A stretch of 6,367 bases of DNA from Gammaproteobacteria bacterium. GTDB lineage: Bacteria > Pseudomonadota > Gammaproteobacteria > Pseudomonadales > Porticoccaceae. The stretch lies in the NCBI GenBank assembly GCA_003646355.1, contig QNFO01000074.1, forward strand, positions 1-6,367. Reading direction: 5' to 3'. A program made the position numbers and the translations under genes. Below are positions 1-6,275 of the stretch, one piece after another. How positions within the stretch are numbered: position 1 is the first letter of the stretch; each line of letters begins with the position of its first letter. Below the pieces are notes generated by a model. The model saw nothing but the letters and a program-made list of their open reading frames with translations, did not search any database and had not been told where the DNA came from.

Positions 1-1244
1 AAGTCGATATCGAAATCGGGCATGGAGACCCGTTCGGGATTGAGAAAACGCTCGAATAGCAGGTCGTATTCAAGGGGGTCAATGTCGGTAATTTCCAGTG
101 CATAGGCGACGAGTGAGCCGGCACCCGAGCCTCGACCGGGGCCGACGGGAATATCTTGTTCTTTGGCCCAGCGGATAAAGTCCATCACGATGAGGAAGTA
201 ACCGGGGAAGCCCATTTGATTAATAATGTTGAGCTCAAAGTCGAGGCGCTGGTGATAGTCCTCCAGACTTTGGTCAGTGTCGGGGTTGAGGGTGATGCTC
301 TCAAGGCGCTTAGCCAGCCCTTCTTCGGATAACTGACGGAAGAAAGACTCGGTGGTCATGCCCTCGGGAATGGGGTATTCCGGCAGCTGGGGTTTGCCCA
401 GTGTCAGGTTCAGATTGCAGCGCTTGGCAATCTCGACGGTGTTTTCGAGGGCCTCGGGAATGTCGGCAAACAAGGCCTGCATTTGCTCAGTCGACTTTAG
501 ATACTGCTGGTCGCTGTAGCGGCGCTCGCGACGGGGGTCATCAAGGGTGCGACCCTCAACAATGCAGACCCTTACCTCGTGCGCTTCGAAATGATCCTGG
601 TGAATAAAGCGCACATCGTTGGTGGCGACTACCGGGCAGTCGAGTGTTTGTGCCAGCTCAACTGCGCTGTGGACAAAGTCTTCTTCGCCGGGACGCTGGC
701 AGCGGACGAGTTCGAGATAAAAACTATCGGGGAAGTCGCTCATCCATTCTTTCAATAAGCTTTGCGCGAGACTATCGCGCCCCCCGGCCAAAGCAACACC
801 GACATCACTTTTATTGCCGCAGAGGACAATCAAGCCGCTGCCGAGTTCTTTCAGCCAGCTGCGGCGAATGCGGGGCAGGCCGTGAACCTGTCCCTCAAGG
901 TAGGCGCGAGAGATAAGTTGGGTGAGGTTTTGATAGCCAAGGTCGTTTTGCACCAGCAGGGTGATTTGGCTTTGTGGGTCGTCGGTTTTATCGCCGGCAA
1001 TGGTCAAATCACTGCCACAAACTGGTTTGATGCCGGCCCCTTGCGCGGCCTTATAAAACTTCACCAGGGCGAAGAAATTGCAGATGTCATTAACGGCAAC
1101 GGCGGGCATATCGAGCTCAGCCAGCTTGCCGATCAGGGGCTTGATGCCAATGCTGCTATCGGCAATAGAGTATTCACTGTGCAGGTGTAAATGAATAAAA
1201 GCGGGCGCTTGCGGGGGGAGGGGGGCTGGAGCCTGCTCGGACAT
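1..1244 (-). CDS. dnaE: DNA polymerase III subunit alpha, N-terminal part (partial)
   Basis: This is the catalytic subunit of the replicative DNA polymerase, a C-family polymerase acting at the fork. I translated the minus strand from the ATG at 1244-1242; the frame stays open for 414 codons and leaves the window. An N-terminal PHP domain starts with HLHLHSEYS (residues 18-26). The palm motif GRGSGAGS lies at 370-377. The last residues, MPDFDID (408-414), carry the aspartates that include the first two catalytic ones known from E. coli DnaE. The full protein is usually about 1,150-1,180 residues, so roughly two thirds is missing to the left. The second PHP metal motif reads [15 protein letters not shown], without the histidine expected after the Asp, so the PHP domain is probably inactive, as in E. 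coli. An AGG about 7 bases before the ATG is the only ribosome-binding signal. The FabH-like gene lies 115 bases upstream on the same strand. Confidence 0.97.
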   Translation of the reverse strand, partial: MSEQAPAPLPPQAPAFIHLHLHSEYSIADSSIGIKPLIGKLAELDMPAVAVNDICNFFALVKFYKAAQGAGIKPVCGSDLTIAGDKTDDPQSQITLLVQNDLGYQNLTQLISRAYLEGQVHGLPRIRRSWLKELGSGLIVLCGNKSDVGVALAGGRDSLAQSLLKEWMSDFPDSFYLELVRCQRPGEEDFVHSAVELAQTLDCPVVATNDVRFIHQDHFEAHEVRVCIVEGRTLDDPRRERRYSDQQYLKSTEQMQALFADIPEALENTVEIAKRCNLNLTLGKPQLPEYPIPEGMTTESFFRQLSEEGLAKRLESITLNPDTDQSLEDYHQRLDFELNIINQMGFPGYFLIVMDFIRWAKEQDIPVGPGRGSGAGSLVAYALEITDIDPLEYDLLFERFLNPERVSMPDFDID

Positions 1245-1268
1245 AGACGAACCTGATTATCGACTGCG

Positions 1269-1283
1269 GCCTAGTTTATAGGC
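1269..1283 (-). promoter_or_regulatory. small inverted repeat in the dnaE leader, weak -10-like hexamer
   Basis: Five-base perfect arms (GCCTA and TAGGC) surround a five-base loop, 25 bases upstream of the dnaE start. Read on the minus strand, the same stretch contains TATAAA (1280-1275), which resembles a -10 box, but I see no good -35 hexamer at 16-18 bases. It could be a weak dnaE promoter or a leader hairpin. The rest of the 1245-1359 gap shows nothing else, and there is no clear terminator after the FabH-like gene, so read-through into dnaE is possible. Confidence 0.2.
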
Positions 1284-1359
1284 TCGCAGAATGACGGGAA
1301 ATGGTGGCTGATATTAGCAGTTCAATAAGGCAGCTTGAAGGTGTTTTTTAGCCGTATTT

Positions 1360-2454
1360 TTAGGCGGAGTCGTTACGCTTTGCCGCCTGAGCGCGAATCT
1401 CTATAGCCTCGAGAATCAAGTCCAGCCCGGTTTTGTCCGTGGTTGGCAATTCCACATCGCTTTCGCCCAGTGGCGTGACTCTGTCGGCCCAGGTAAAGAG
1501 TGATGCGCCCCAGGTTAAACCGGCGCCAAAGGCGACGATCAATATCGTCATGCCGGGTTTAACGCGACCCTCATCAAGCGCCTCGCAGAGGGCGATGGGA
1601 ATGCTCGCGGTTGAAGTGTTGGCGTAGTTGCCCAGAGTGACGACGACTTTTTCCATGGGGATTTCAAGACGTTTGGCCAGCGCCTCGATAATACGAGTGT
1701 TGGCCTGATGGGGAATCACCAGGTCGATATCGTCGAGACTGAGCCCTGAATTTTGCAGCACATCGATACACGCCGCTGCCATGCCGTTGACCGCGTTGCG
1801 GAAGATTTCACGGCCGGAGAAATCCAGAGACACATCTAAAGGACGGTGTTGAGAGACTGCATGCATGCCGAAGTCGGGCATGGCCAGTAGCCCTCGGGTA
1901 TCTTGTACACAACCCAGCTTGCCCTGGAAAAAACCACTTTTCTGATCAGAGGCCTGTAGTACAACGGCACCCGCACCATCGCCAAAAAGAACGGCAGAAT
2001 CGCGCTTGTTGGCCCAGTCCATGAGTGAGCTCAGACGTTCGGAGCCGACAATCAAGGCCGTTTTAATGGAGCCAGCCCGAATCATATCCGAGACCATGTT
2101 GAAGCTATAAAGAAAGGCGGTACAAGCGGCGTTAAGGTCGAAGCAGGCTGCATTAGCGGCGCCCAGCTTGCCCTGTAGCATCGATGCCGTGTTGGGAATT
2201 ATTTCATCCGGTGTGGTGGTGGCGTAGGCAATGACATCAACATCGAGTGCGCTAATGCCCGCGCAGGCAAGCGCCCGTTCGGCGGCGACGTGGGCCAGAT
2301 CGACATTCATCACATGGCTGATACGTCGTGCATGAATACCGGTGCGTGAGCTAATCCATTCGCTGGAGGTGTCGACCACGGTGGCGATATCTTCGTTGGT
2401 TAGTACAGCGGGTGGAAGGAAGCGACCCCATCCCGTTATTTGAGGGTACTGCAT
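1360..2454 (-). CDS. fabH: beta-ketoacyl-ACP synthase III (FabH-like)
   Basis: The protein is a 364-residue thiolase-fold ketoacyl synthase III, a family that condenses an acyl-CoA primer with malonyl-ACP to start fatty acid synthesis in the cytoplasm. The Cys-His-Asn triad is visible: C111 in NAACTAF, H249 in PHQAN and N279 in ANTSTAS. W33 and R37 sit in the SSEWISSRTGI segment and match the CoA-contacting pair of E. coli FabH. The glycine-rich GDGAGAVVL is at 158-166. The ATG is preceded by GAGG at about six bases (2459-2463 on the plus strand), which supports this start. E. coli FabH has 317 residues; here about 40 extra residues follow the core (from about 325), ending in a probable helix. 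The gene sits alone upstream of dnaE, away from any plsX-fabD-fabG cluster, so it may be a second KAS III taking longer primers rather than the housekeeping enzyme. The family call is firm; the exact substrate is not. Confidence 0.93.
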   Translation of the reverse strand: MQYPQITGWGRFLPPAVLTNEDIATVVDTSSEWISSRTGIHARRISHVMNVDLAHVAAERALACAGISALDVDVIAYATTTPDEIIPNTASMLQGKLGAANAACFDLNAACTAFLYSFNMVSDMIRAGSIKTALIVGSERLSSLMDWANKRDSAVLFGDGAGAVVLQASDQKSGFFQGKLGCVQDTRGLLAMPDFGMHAVSQHRPLDVSLDFSGREIFRNAVNGMAAACIDVLQNSGLSLDDIDLVIPHQANTRIIEALAKRLEIPMEKVVVTLGNYANTSTASIPIALCEALDEGRVKPGMTILIVAFGAGLTWGASLFTWADRVTPLGESDVELPTTDKTGLDLILEAIEIRAQAAKRNDSA

Positions 2455-2505
2455 GCGAGCCTCGTTGGCCGGGTAGATGAATATGACGAAAATATGGTGG
2501 CGTTA

Positions 2506-2534
2506 ATTCTCCAGCACTTGACTGACAAGTGCAA
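2506..2534 (-). promoter_or_regulatory. candidate sigma70-type promoter of the FabH-like gene
   Basis: On the minus strand TTGCAC (2534-2529) is followed after 17 bases by GAGAAT (2511-2506). The hexamers match the consensus at about four positions each, with ideal spacing. The start of transcription would fall near 2500, about 45 bases before the ATG. The inverted repeat at 2514-2532 overlaps the -35 box and most of the spacer, which suggests a repressor site. This is inference from pattern only. Confidence 0.35.
2514..2532. repeat. perfect 7-bp inverted repeat, candidate operator
   Basis: GCACTTG (2514-2520) and CAAGTGC (2526-2532) are exact reverse complements around the spacer ACTGA. The repeat of 12 bases between equivalent half-site positions fits binding of a dimeric regulator to one face of the helix. 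It lies 60 bases before the FabH-like start and inside its candidate promoter. No T-run follows closely on either strand, so a terminator is less likely. I do not recognise the motif as a known fatty-acid regulator site; the PsrA and FabR consensus sequences that I know do not match. Confidence 0.5.
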
Positions 2535-2753
2535 CGAGGCGAGCTGTTTTTTATTCCTGCCTTGGGTCTATTTGTGAGGTGTCAAAAAAAGAACCGAATC
2601 GCAGTTTGTGAATGCAGGGAGCTTGAGTTGTAGCAAGCCTAATGGCCTGGCGAAGACTGATGCTAGTTGTATTCCCGCTGAAGGTGTAGACTCGCAACAA
2701 GGCACACGGAGGCCGTTGCTCACTTTTGATAAGCGTATTAAAACTACAATTAC

Positions 2754-2758
2754 AAGGA
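2754..2758 (+). promoter_or_regulatory. ribosome binding site that sets a GTG start
   Basis: AAGGA lies 11 bases before the GTG at 2770. There is no in-frame ATG nearby, and starting at this GTG gives a textbook signal peptide beginning MKK. The site therefore decides the unusual start codon. Confidence 0.65.
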
Positions 2759-2769
2759 ATTAGACTATC

Positions 2770-3252
2770 GTGAAAAAAATATTATGTTTGCTCGTTGCAT
2801 TTACAGCAGCTTTTTCGGTGCAGGCTGAAACTTCATCGGACCAAAAGCTAGCTGCTGTTGATGCTCAGATTGCTTTAGTACGCCAGGTTGCCAATGCGCA
2901 AATTACTGCTATCGTTGCGGAGAACGTATCTTTCACTGCAGAAGAAGCAGAAGCCTTTTGGCCTTTGTACCGTGAGTATAGAGCTGAATTCCAGAAAATT
3001 GGTGATGGAACCTTGGCGCTGATTAAGGATTTTGCAAAAAACTATAATGATATGAGTGATGAAAAAGCAACTGAACTTACTGATGAGGCGCTCAAGTTAG
3101 ATCAGCAACGCGTGAAGCTTCAGATAAGCTATGCGAAGAAGTTTCGTAAAGTTGTTAAGCCCGCTAAGGTATTTCGCGTTTTACAGGTTGAAAATAGGGT
3201 TAATGCGGTTAATAAACTCAAGCTGGCTTCTGAAATCCCCTTGATGAAATAA
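2770..3252 (+). CDS. small exported periplasmic protein, helical, Spy/CpxP-like in character
   Basis: The 160-residue product starts at GTG and has a clear Sec signal peptide: MKK, a hydrophobic stretch at 4-16 and a cleavage site after VQA (19/20). There is no lipobox, so the mature protein of about 141 residues should be free in the periplasm. It is predicted almost fully helical and highly charged, with the segment FWPLYREY (63-70) and a basic stretch YAKKFRKVVKPAKVFRVLQVENR split over 121-143. This pattern recalls the LTXXQ/Spy/CpxP type of periplasmic helical proteins, which act as chaperones or stress sensors, but I do not see the LTxxQ motif itself, so the link is only suggestive. Sampled lines are about 37-45% GC, against about 53% in fabH, so it may have a different history or expression. 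It stands alone, with a hairpin after the stop. The function is not known. Confidence 0.88.
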   Translation: MKKILCLLVAFTAAFSVQAETSSDQKLAAVDAQIALVRQVANAQITAIVAENVSFTAEEAEAFWPLYREYRAEFQKIGDGTLALIKDFAKNYNDMSDEKATELTDEALKLDQQRVKLQISYAKKFRKVVKPAKVFRVLQVENRVNAVNKLKLASEIPLMK

Positions 3253-3296
3253 CCTCCCCTCCCAATGCGGTCTCTGTGTGCCAGTTTTATCCTCCC

Positions 3297-3330
3297 TTAT
3301 CTTAAGGGGCCGCTTAAGATAATTGTTTCT
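3297..3330 (+). terminator. hairpin terminator after the exported-protein gene
   Basis: A perfect 10-bp stem, TTATCTTAAG (3297-3306) with CTTAAGATAA (3313-3322), closes a six-base loop GGGCCG. It is followed on the plus strand by TTGTTTCT. It starts 45 bases after the stop at 3250-3252. The stem is AT-rich, and the U-tract is broken by a G and a C, so it may be of moderate strength. On the minus strand the stem is followed by GGGAGG, so it would not work well as an intrinsic terminator for the convergent acyl-CoA dehydrogenase operon. Confidence 0.6.
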
Positions 3331-3335
3331 GGTTA

Positions 3336-3352
3336 AATTTCAGCCTGAAATT
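3336..3352. repeat. perfect palindrome over the 3' end of the acyl-CoA dehydrogenase gene
   Basis: AATTTCAG (3336-3343) and CTGAAATT (3345-3352) are exact reverse complements around one base. The element covers the last three codons and the TGA stop of the minus-strand gene. As RNA it could form a seven-pair stem with a three-base loop. No U-run follows on the minus strand, so it is at best a 3'-end stabilising or Rho-related hairpin. Confidence 0.4.
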
Positions 3353-4482
3353 GGCCCCATCAACAAGTCCGCCAGTTTACTGCGCTGGTATTTAGCATCC
3401 CCGTACAAGACTTGATTATGCTTTTGACGCTTACTGTATAAGTGGATAAAGCACTCCCAGGTAAAACCAATACCACCGTGAAATTGAATCGAACGGTTTG
3501 AAGCGAAGGCCGCCATTTCTGAGGCCGATGCTTTGGCCATACGGGCAAATTTAGCTGCGTTTTCGGGCTCGCTATCAATAGCGCAGGCCGCGTTATAGGT
3601 CAGCGATTTGGCCTGATCAATCATAATCATCAAGTTGACCAGCGGGTGTTTCAGCGCCTGGAAGTAACCCAGCGGATGGTCAAACTGTTCTCTGACTTTC
3701 ATGTATTCAACCGTCGTTTGCAGTTGCCATTCGCCAGCGCCACACATATCGGCGGCAATGAGTGTTAACAGGCCGGGCTGAGCGAGTTCAAGAACGGCGC
3801 AAGCCCCATCACTTAATAGCTGCTCGTCATTGACGGGTACATTATTAAAGTGAATATGCGCCTGATCACGGGTCAAATCGATAATGGCATCGGCGATGAT
3901 GTCGAGCCCTTCACAGCTAAGGGAAACTTCATACAGGGCAGAACCTTTGCTGGTTTTGGCTTGCACAATTAAAGCCTCAACTTTACGAGCATCTTGCACA
4001 AACCAGGCACTGCCGCTTAGCTTGCCATCGACTAGCTCGACATCACAGTCTGCCGTTAACCAGGAGCCACTCTTTGGTGTGCTGGCAAGAGTCGCTGTTT
4101 TACCTCTAGCGATTTCGCTCAACAACAGACTCGCCGCTGGCGTATGGCATTCACGCAATACCAGGCTGGCATTCGCGGTGGCAATAAACGGTGAGGGCAG
4201 GGCAATGCGGCCTGTTTCTTCCACCAGAGCGCAGAGGGCGACGAGGCTCATGCCCATACCACCGTCGGCCTCGGGCACAATAACTGTGGTCCAGCCGAGT
4301 TCGACAATCTGGCGCCAAAGATCTTTGTCCCAGAGACTGGATGATTCCCGGTAGGGATCTGAATCACTGGCGACGAGCTGGTGGAGTTTGTCGGTGGGTA
4401 AATTATCCTGCAGAAATTTACGCGCTGTATCGCGGAGCATTTTTTCATCTTCGCCAAAGGCAAAGTTTTTTGCTTGAGTCAT
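3340..4482 (-). CDS. acyl-CoA dehydrogenase, small subunit-like (probable partner of the upstream paralogue)
   Basis: This 380-residue flavoprotein of the acyl-CoA dehydrogenase fold belongs to the family that introduces an alpha-beta double bond into acyl-CoA, passing electrons to ETF. It has the N-terminal helical part (EDEKMLRDTARKFL, about 11-24; GWTTVIVPEADGGMG, 63-77), a divergent beta domain, and a well-kept C-terminal domain: REQFDHPLGYFQALKHPL (264-281), which contacts FAD, and HGGIGFTWE (335-343). The canonical EPxAGSD motif of the middle domain is absent, and there is no LxxER-type catalytic glutamate where its neighbour has one. In characterised heteromeric enzymes such as the mycobacterial FadE26-FadE27 type (ChsE4-ChsE5), one subunit is degenerate in this way, so I infer a heteromer with the gene 36 bases upstream. 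The ATG is preceded by AAGAAG. Usual family length is 370-400. The substrate is not determined. Confidence 0.92.
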   Translation of the reverse strand: MTQAKNFAFGEDEKMLRDTARKFLQDNLPTDKLHQLVASDSDPYRESSSLWDKDLWRQIVELGWTTVIVPEADGGMGMSLVALCALVEETGRIALPSPFIATANASLVLRECHTPAASLLLSEIARGKTATLASTPKSGSWLTADCDVELVDGKLSGSAWFVQDARKVEALIVQAKTSKGSALYEVSLSCEGLDIIADAIIDLTRDQAHIHFNNVPVNDEQLLSDGACAVLELAQPGLLTLIAADMCGAGEWQLQTTVEYMKVREQFDHPLGYFQALKHPLVNLMIMIDQAKSLTYNAACAIDSEPENAAKFARMAKASASEMAAFASNRSIQFHGGIGFTWECFIHLYSKRQKHNQVLYGDAKYQRSKLADLLMGPISG

Positions 4483-4518
4483 TTTAATCTTCTTTTAAGC
4501 GGCTATTAATTATTGTGC

Positions 4519-5754
4519 TTATTTTGATTTGGCCATGCCGAGTATCCGTTCGCCAAGAATATTGCGCTGAATTTCACTGGCACCGGCGGCTATAGTGATG
4601 CCGTAAGAATTCATATAGGCCAGTGGCCACTCACCGCCAGCGGGGGCATTTTCATCATTGATGTAGAGGGTGCTGTGGGCGCCGAGAATATCGATGGCGA
4701 CGGCGGCGTTATCCTGGCGAACTTCTGACATCACCAGTTTGGCCTGTAGGGGAATGCGCAGGGGGTGTTCGCACAGTGCCTCGACTTTGGCGCGGCGAGC
4801 GCCTTGTTTTGAGCCCTCCTGACGAATAATCATTTGCATGATTTGATCGCGTAATAGCGGGTCGTCGGCGGCACTTTGACCATCGCGCGTTGAATCTTTG
4901 GCCAGGTTAATTAGTGCATAGGCATCACCCACGGCGCTGGCTTTGTCATTGCCACGGCCGCTAGAAGGCGTAAGCATTGGCCCGGCACCACGCTCGTGAA
5001 GTAAAGTGGTTTGAGCAACCTTCCAGCCTTTGCCAACCTTGTCCAGACGGTAATCGTCGCTAATTTCTAAATTGTCGAAAAACACTTCATTAAAGCCGGT
5101 TTCACCGGTGATTTTAATTAAGGGCCGTACAGTCACACCCTTGCCCAGGGCTGATTTAATGGGCACCACAAAATAAGAGAGACCATCGTACTTGCTCGAC
5201 TTGTCAGTGCGCAGCAAGAGAATCATCCAGTCGGCAAAGTGGGCGAGGGAGGTCCAAACCTTGTGGCCGTTAATAATCCATTTGTCACCCTTGCGCTCGG
5301 CGAAAGTTTGTACATTGGCCAGGTCAGAACCCGCACTGGGCTCACTAAAACCCTGGCACCAAACATCTTTACAGGAAAATAAACCGGGTAATAAACGCTC
5401 TTTTAATGCGGCTTGCGCGTGGAAGTGCATGGTCGGTGCGGCCATGCCGAGGCCAAGAATATTTGGCAAAAAAGGTTTGCTGGCTCGCGCCATTTCCTGA
5501 TTGGCGACCAGCTGACAATCTTTGCGACCGCCACCACCTTCCCCAATGGGGTAATCACAGCCAATTAAACCGGCCTCGTAGGCCTCCCCCTGCCATTTAC
5601 GCAAGTAGTCGAGTTGTTCGCTGTGCATAATTTCAATGGCTGACTGGGGGAGCCTGACCGAGGGCGTGCCTGCATCGTGTTGGCTTAACCAGTCGCGGCA
5701 ATAGCGGCGAAACTCGGCCTGCTCGGGGCTGTCTTTTATAGCGTCCTGTGACAT
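4519..5754 (-). CDS. acyl-CoA dehydrogenase, catalytic subunit-like
   Basis: The 411-residue protein has the full set of acyl-CoA dehydrogenase motifs: helical N-terminal domain, CQGFSEPSAGSDLA (133-146) for flavin and substrate binding, NGHKVWTSLAHFADW (162-176), ITGETGFNEVFFDN (215-228), and the C-terminal IAAGASEIQRNILGER (388-403). E254 in LLHERG sits where isovaleryl-CoA dehydrogenase and the FadE26-type enzymes carry their catalytic base, so I take it as the likely base. It would oxidise an acyl-CoA to the trans-2-enoyl-CoA in the cytoplasm. It is the first gene of a two-gene minus-strand operon; the second paralogue starts 36 bases after its stop. AAAAGG is found about eight bases before the ATG. 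A divergent SDR gene starts 186 bases away. This pairing resembles steroid or other bulky acyl-CoA side-chain degradation clusters, but a different branched or long acyl-CoA is equally possible. Confidence 0.95.
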   Translation of the reverse strand: MSQDAIKDSPEQAEFRRYCRDWLSQHDAGTPSVRLPQSAIEIMHSEQLDYLRKWQGEAYEAGLIGCDYPIGEGGGGRKDCQLVANQEMARASKPFLPNILGLGMAAPTMHFHAQAALKERLLPGLFSCKDVWCQGFSEPSAGSDLANVQTFAERKGDKWIINGHKVWTSLAHFADWMILLLRTDKSSKYDGLSYFVVPIKSALGKGVTVRPLIKITGETGFNEVFFDNLEISDDYRLDKVGKGWKVAQTTLLHERGAGPMLTPSSGRGNDKASAVGDAYALINLAKDSTRDGQSAADDPLLRDQIMQMIIRQEGSKQGARRAKVEALCEHPLRIPLQAKLVMSEVRQDNAAVAIDILGAHSTLYINDENAPAGGEWPLAYMNSYGITIAAGASEIQRNILGERILGMAKSK

Positions 5755-5939
5755 AAGGTACCTTTTATATTTATCGTCGGCTCTGTGGCGATTCTATTTG
5801 CTGAGATAGTAGCATTGAGTTATGCCAAATGTCTGTCAGCTGGTTATGATGAAGCTTGCTGTTGGTTGAGCTCTTGCCTCAGGCTCTCATAATTATTTAC
5901 CCGAACAACATAAATAAAATAATCAAAGGAAAATAAAGT
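5755..5939. promoter_or_regulatory. divergent control region between the dehydrogenase operon and the SDR gene
   Basis: The 185-bp gap must hold promoters for both directions. Several short palindromes are present (CAGCTG, AAGCTT, GAGCTC and GCCTCAGGC at 5876-5884), but none is long enough to call an operator with confidence. I looked for a KstR-like TNNAACNNGTTNNA site and found none. For the minus-strand operon, TGCTACTAT near 5807-5815 could be an extended -10, without a convincing -35. The last 50 bases before the SDR start are very AT-rich. Confidence 0.45.
5866..5893 (+). promoter_or_regulatory. candidate sigma70 promoter of the SDR gene
   Basis: TTGAGC (5866-5871) and CATAAT (5888-5893) are separated by 16 bases and match the consensus at four and five positions. 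Transcription would begin near 5900, giving a leader of about 40 bases that contains AAAGGA (5925-5930), nine bases before the ATG at 5940. Confidence 0.45.
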
Positions 5940-6275
5940 ATGACTATTCGATATGATAATCGCGTCGCTGTTATAACTGGTGCTGGCTCTGGCCTCGGTC
6001 GCAGCCACGCCCTGTTTTTAGCATCCCGGGGTGCCAAAGTGGTGGTTAATGATTTAGGCGGTGCTGTCGATGGCAGTGGCGCATCCACCTCAGCGGGTGA
6101 GAAAGTCGTTGCTGAAATTAAAGCCGCCGGTGGCGAGGCTGTGGCCAATGCCGACTCGGTAGCTACGCCCGAAGGTGCTGCGAGAATTATTCAAAGTGCC
6201 ATTGATAACTATGGCCGCATTGATATTTTAATTAATAATGCCGGCTTGAATTCAAACCTGAAGTGCATAACTTGA
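5940..6275 (+). pseudogene. SDR-family (3R)-hydroxyacyl-CoA dehydrogenase, HSD17B4-like, truncated by an insertion
   Basis: The start is strong: AAAGGA nine bases before ATG. The product opens with an NAD-binding Rossmann fold: ITGAGSGLG (12-20), a second strand ending in VVVNDLGG (34-41) whose Asp points to NAD rather than NADP, a GSGAST loop (45-50), and INNAG (98-102). The VNDLGG and GSGAST pattern is typical of the HSD17B4/MFE-2-type SDRs that oxidise (3R)-hydroxyacyl-CoA in beta-oxidation. Such domains are about 280-300 residues; here the frame stops at residue 111. Residues after G102 (LNSNLKCIT) do not resemble the family, which normally continues with a hydrophobic residue and an Arg-Asp pair. 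The catalytic Ser and YxxxK are missing. Real SDR sequence therefore ends at about 6244, where an IS30-type element appears to begin. The rest of the gene may resume beyond the element, outside the window. The remnant should be non-functional as a dehydrogenase. Confidence 0.85.

Larger units (their letters stand above)
2455..2769. other. divergent intergenic region (315 bp), no gene
   Basis: This gap separates the FabH-like gene (minus) from the small exported-protein gene (plus). It holds the candidate promoter and operator for the first and, near its right end, an imperfect hairpin at 2694-2719 (GCAAC and GTTGC outer arms, GGC and GCC inner arms, a two-base bulge). AT-rich hexamers TATTAA (2736-2741) and TACAAT (2745-2750) could be -10 boxes for the right-hand gene, but neither has a well-spaced -35. 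I see no tRNA, no small coding frame with a ribosome site, and no repeat array. The middle (about 2540-2690) shows nothing recognisable. Confidence 0.6.

Noticed and set aside
401..1190. Open plus-strand frames (401-607, 644-916, 762-1190)
   Set aside because: They run antisense to the well-supported dnaE, have no ribosome sites and encode low-complexity, Arg-rich or unrecognisable protein.
1341..1366. Possible terminator between the FabH-like gene and dnaE (T-runs with GCC/GGC)
   Set aside because: The stem is only three base pairs and no longer pairing can be found.
1433..1627. Plus-strand open frame inside the FabH-like gene
   Set aside because: It is antisense to clear KAS III sequence including the ANTSTAS motif, and its product has no recognisable features.
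3884..4354. A 156-residue plus-strand frame antisense to the 380-residue dehydrogenase
   Set aside because: It is Ser/Arg/Thr-rich with no domain and no ribosome site, while the minus-strand frame has conserved motifs throughout.
5192..5630. Plus-strand frames antisense to the 411-residue dehydrogenase
   Set aside because: The minus frame carries EPSAGSD and other conserved blocks here; the plus frames have none.
5755..5939. KstR-like operator in the divergent control region
   Set aside because: No TNNAACNNGTTNNA match was found by eye; the short restriction-site-like palindromes are expected by chance.
5897..6148. Minus-strand frame over the SDR start and its leader
   Set aside because: It is antisense to the Rossmann motif ITGAGSGLG; the low-complexity Ala/Pro/Thr composition is what the reverse of such a sequence gives.
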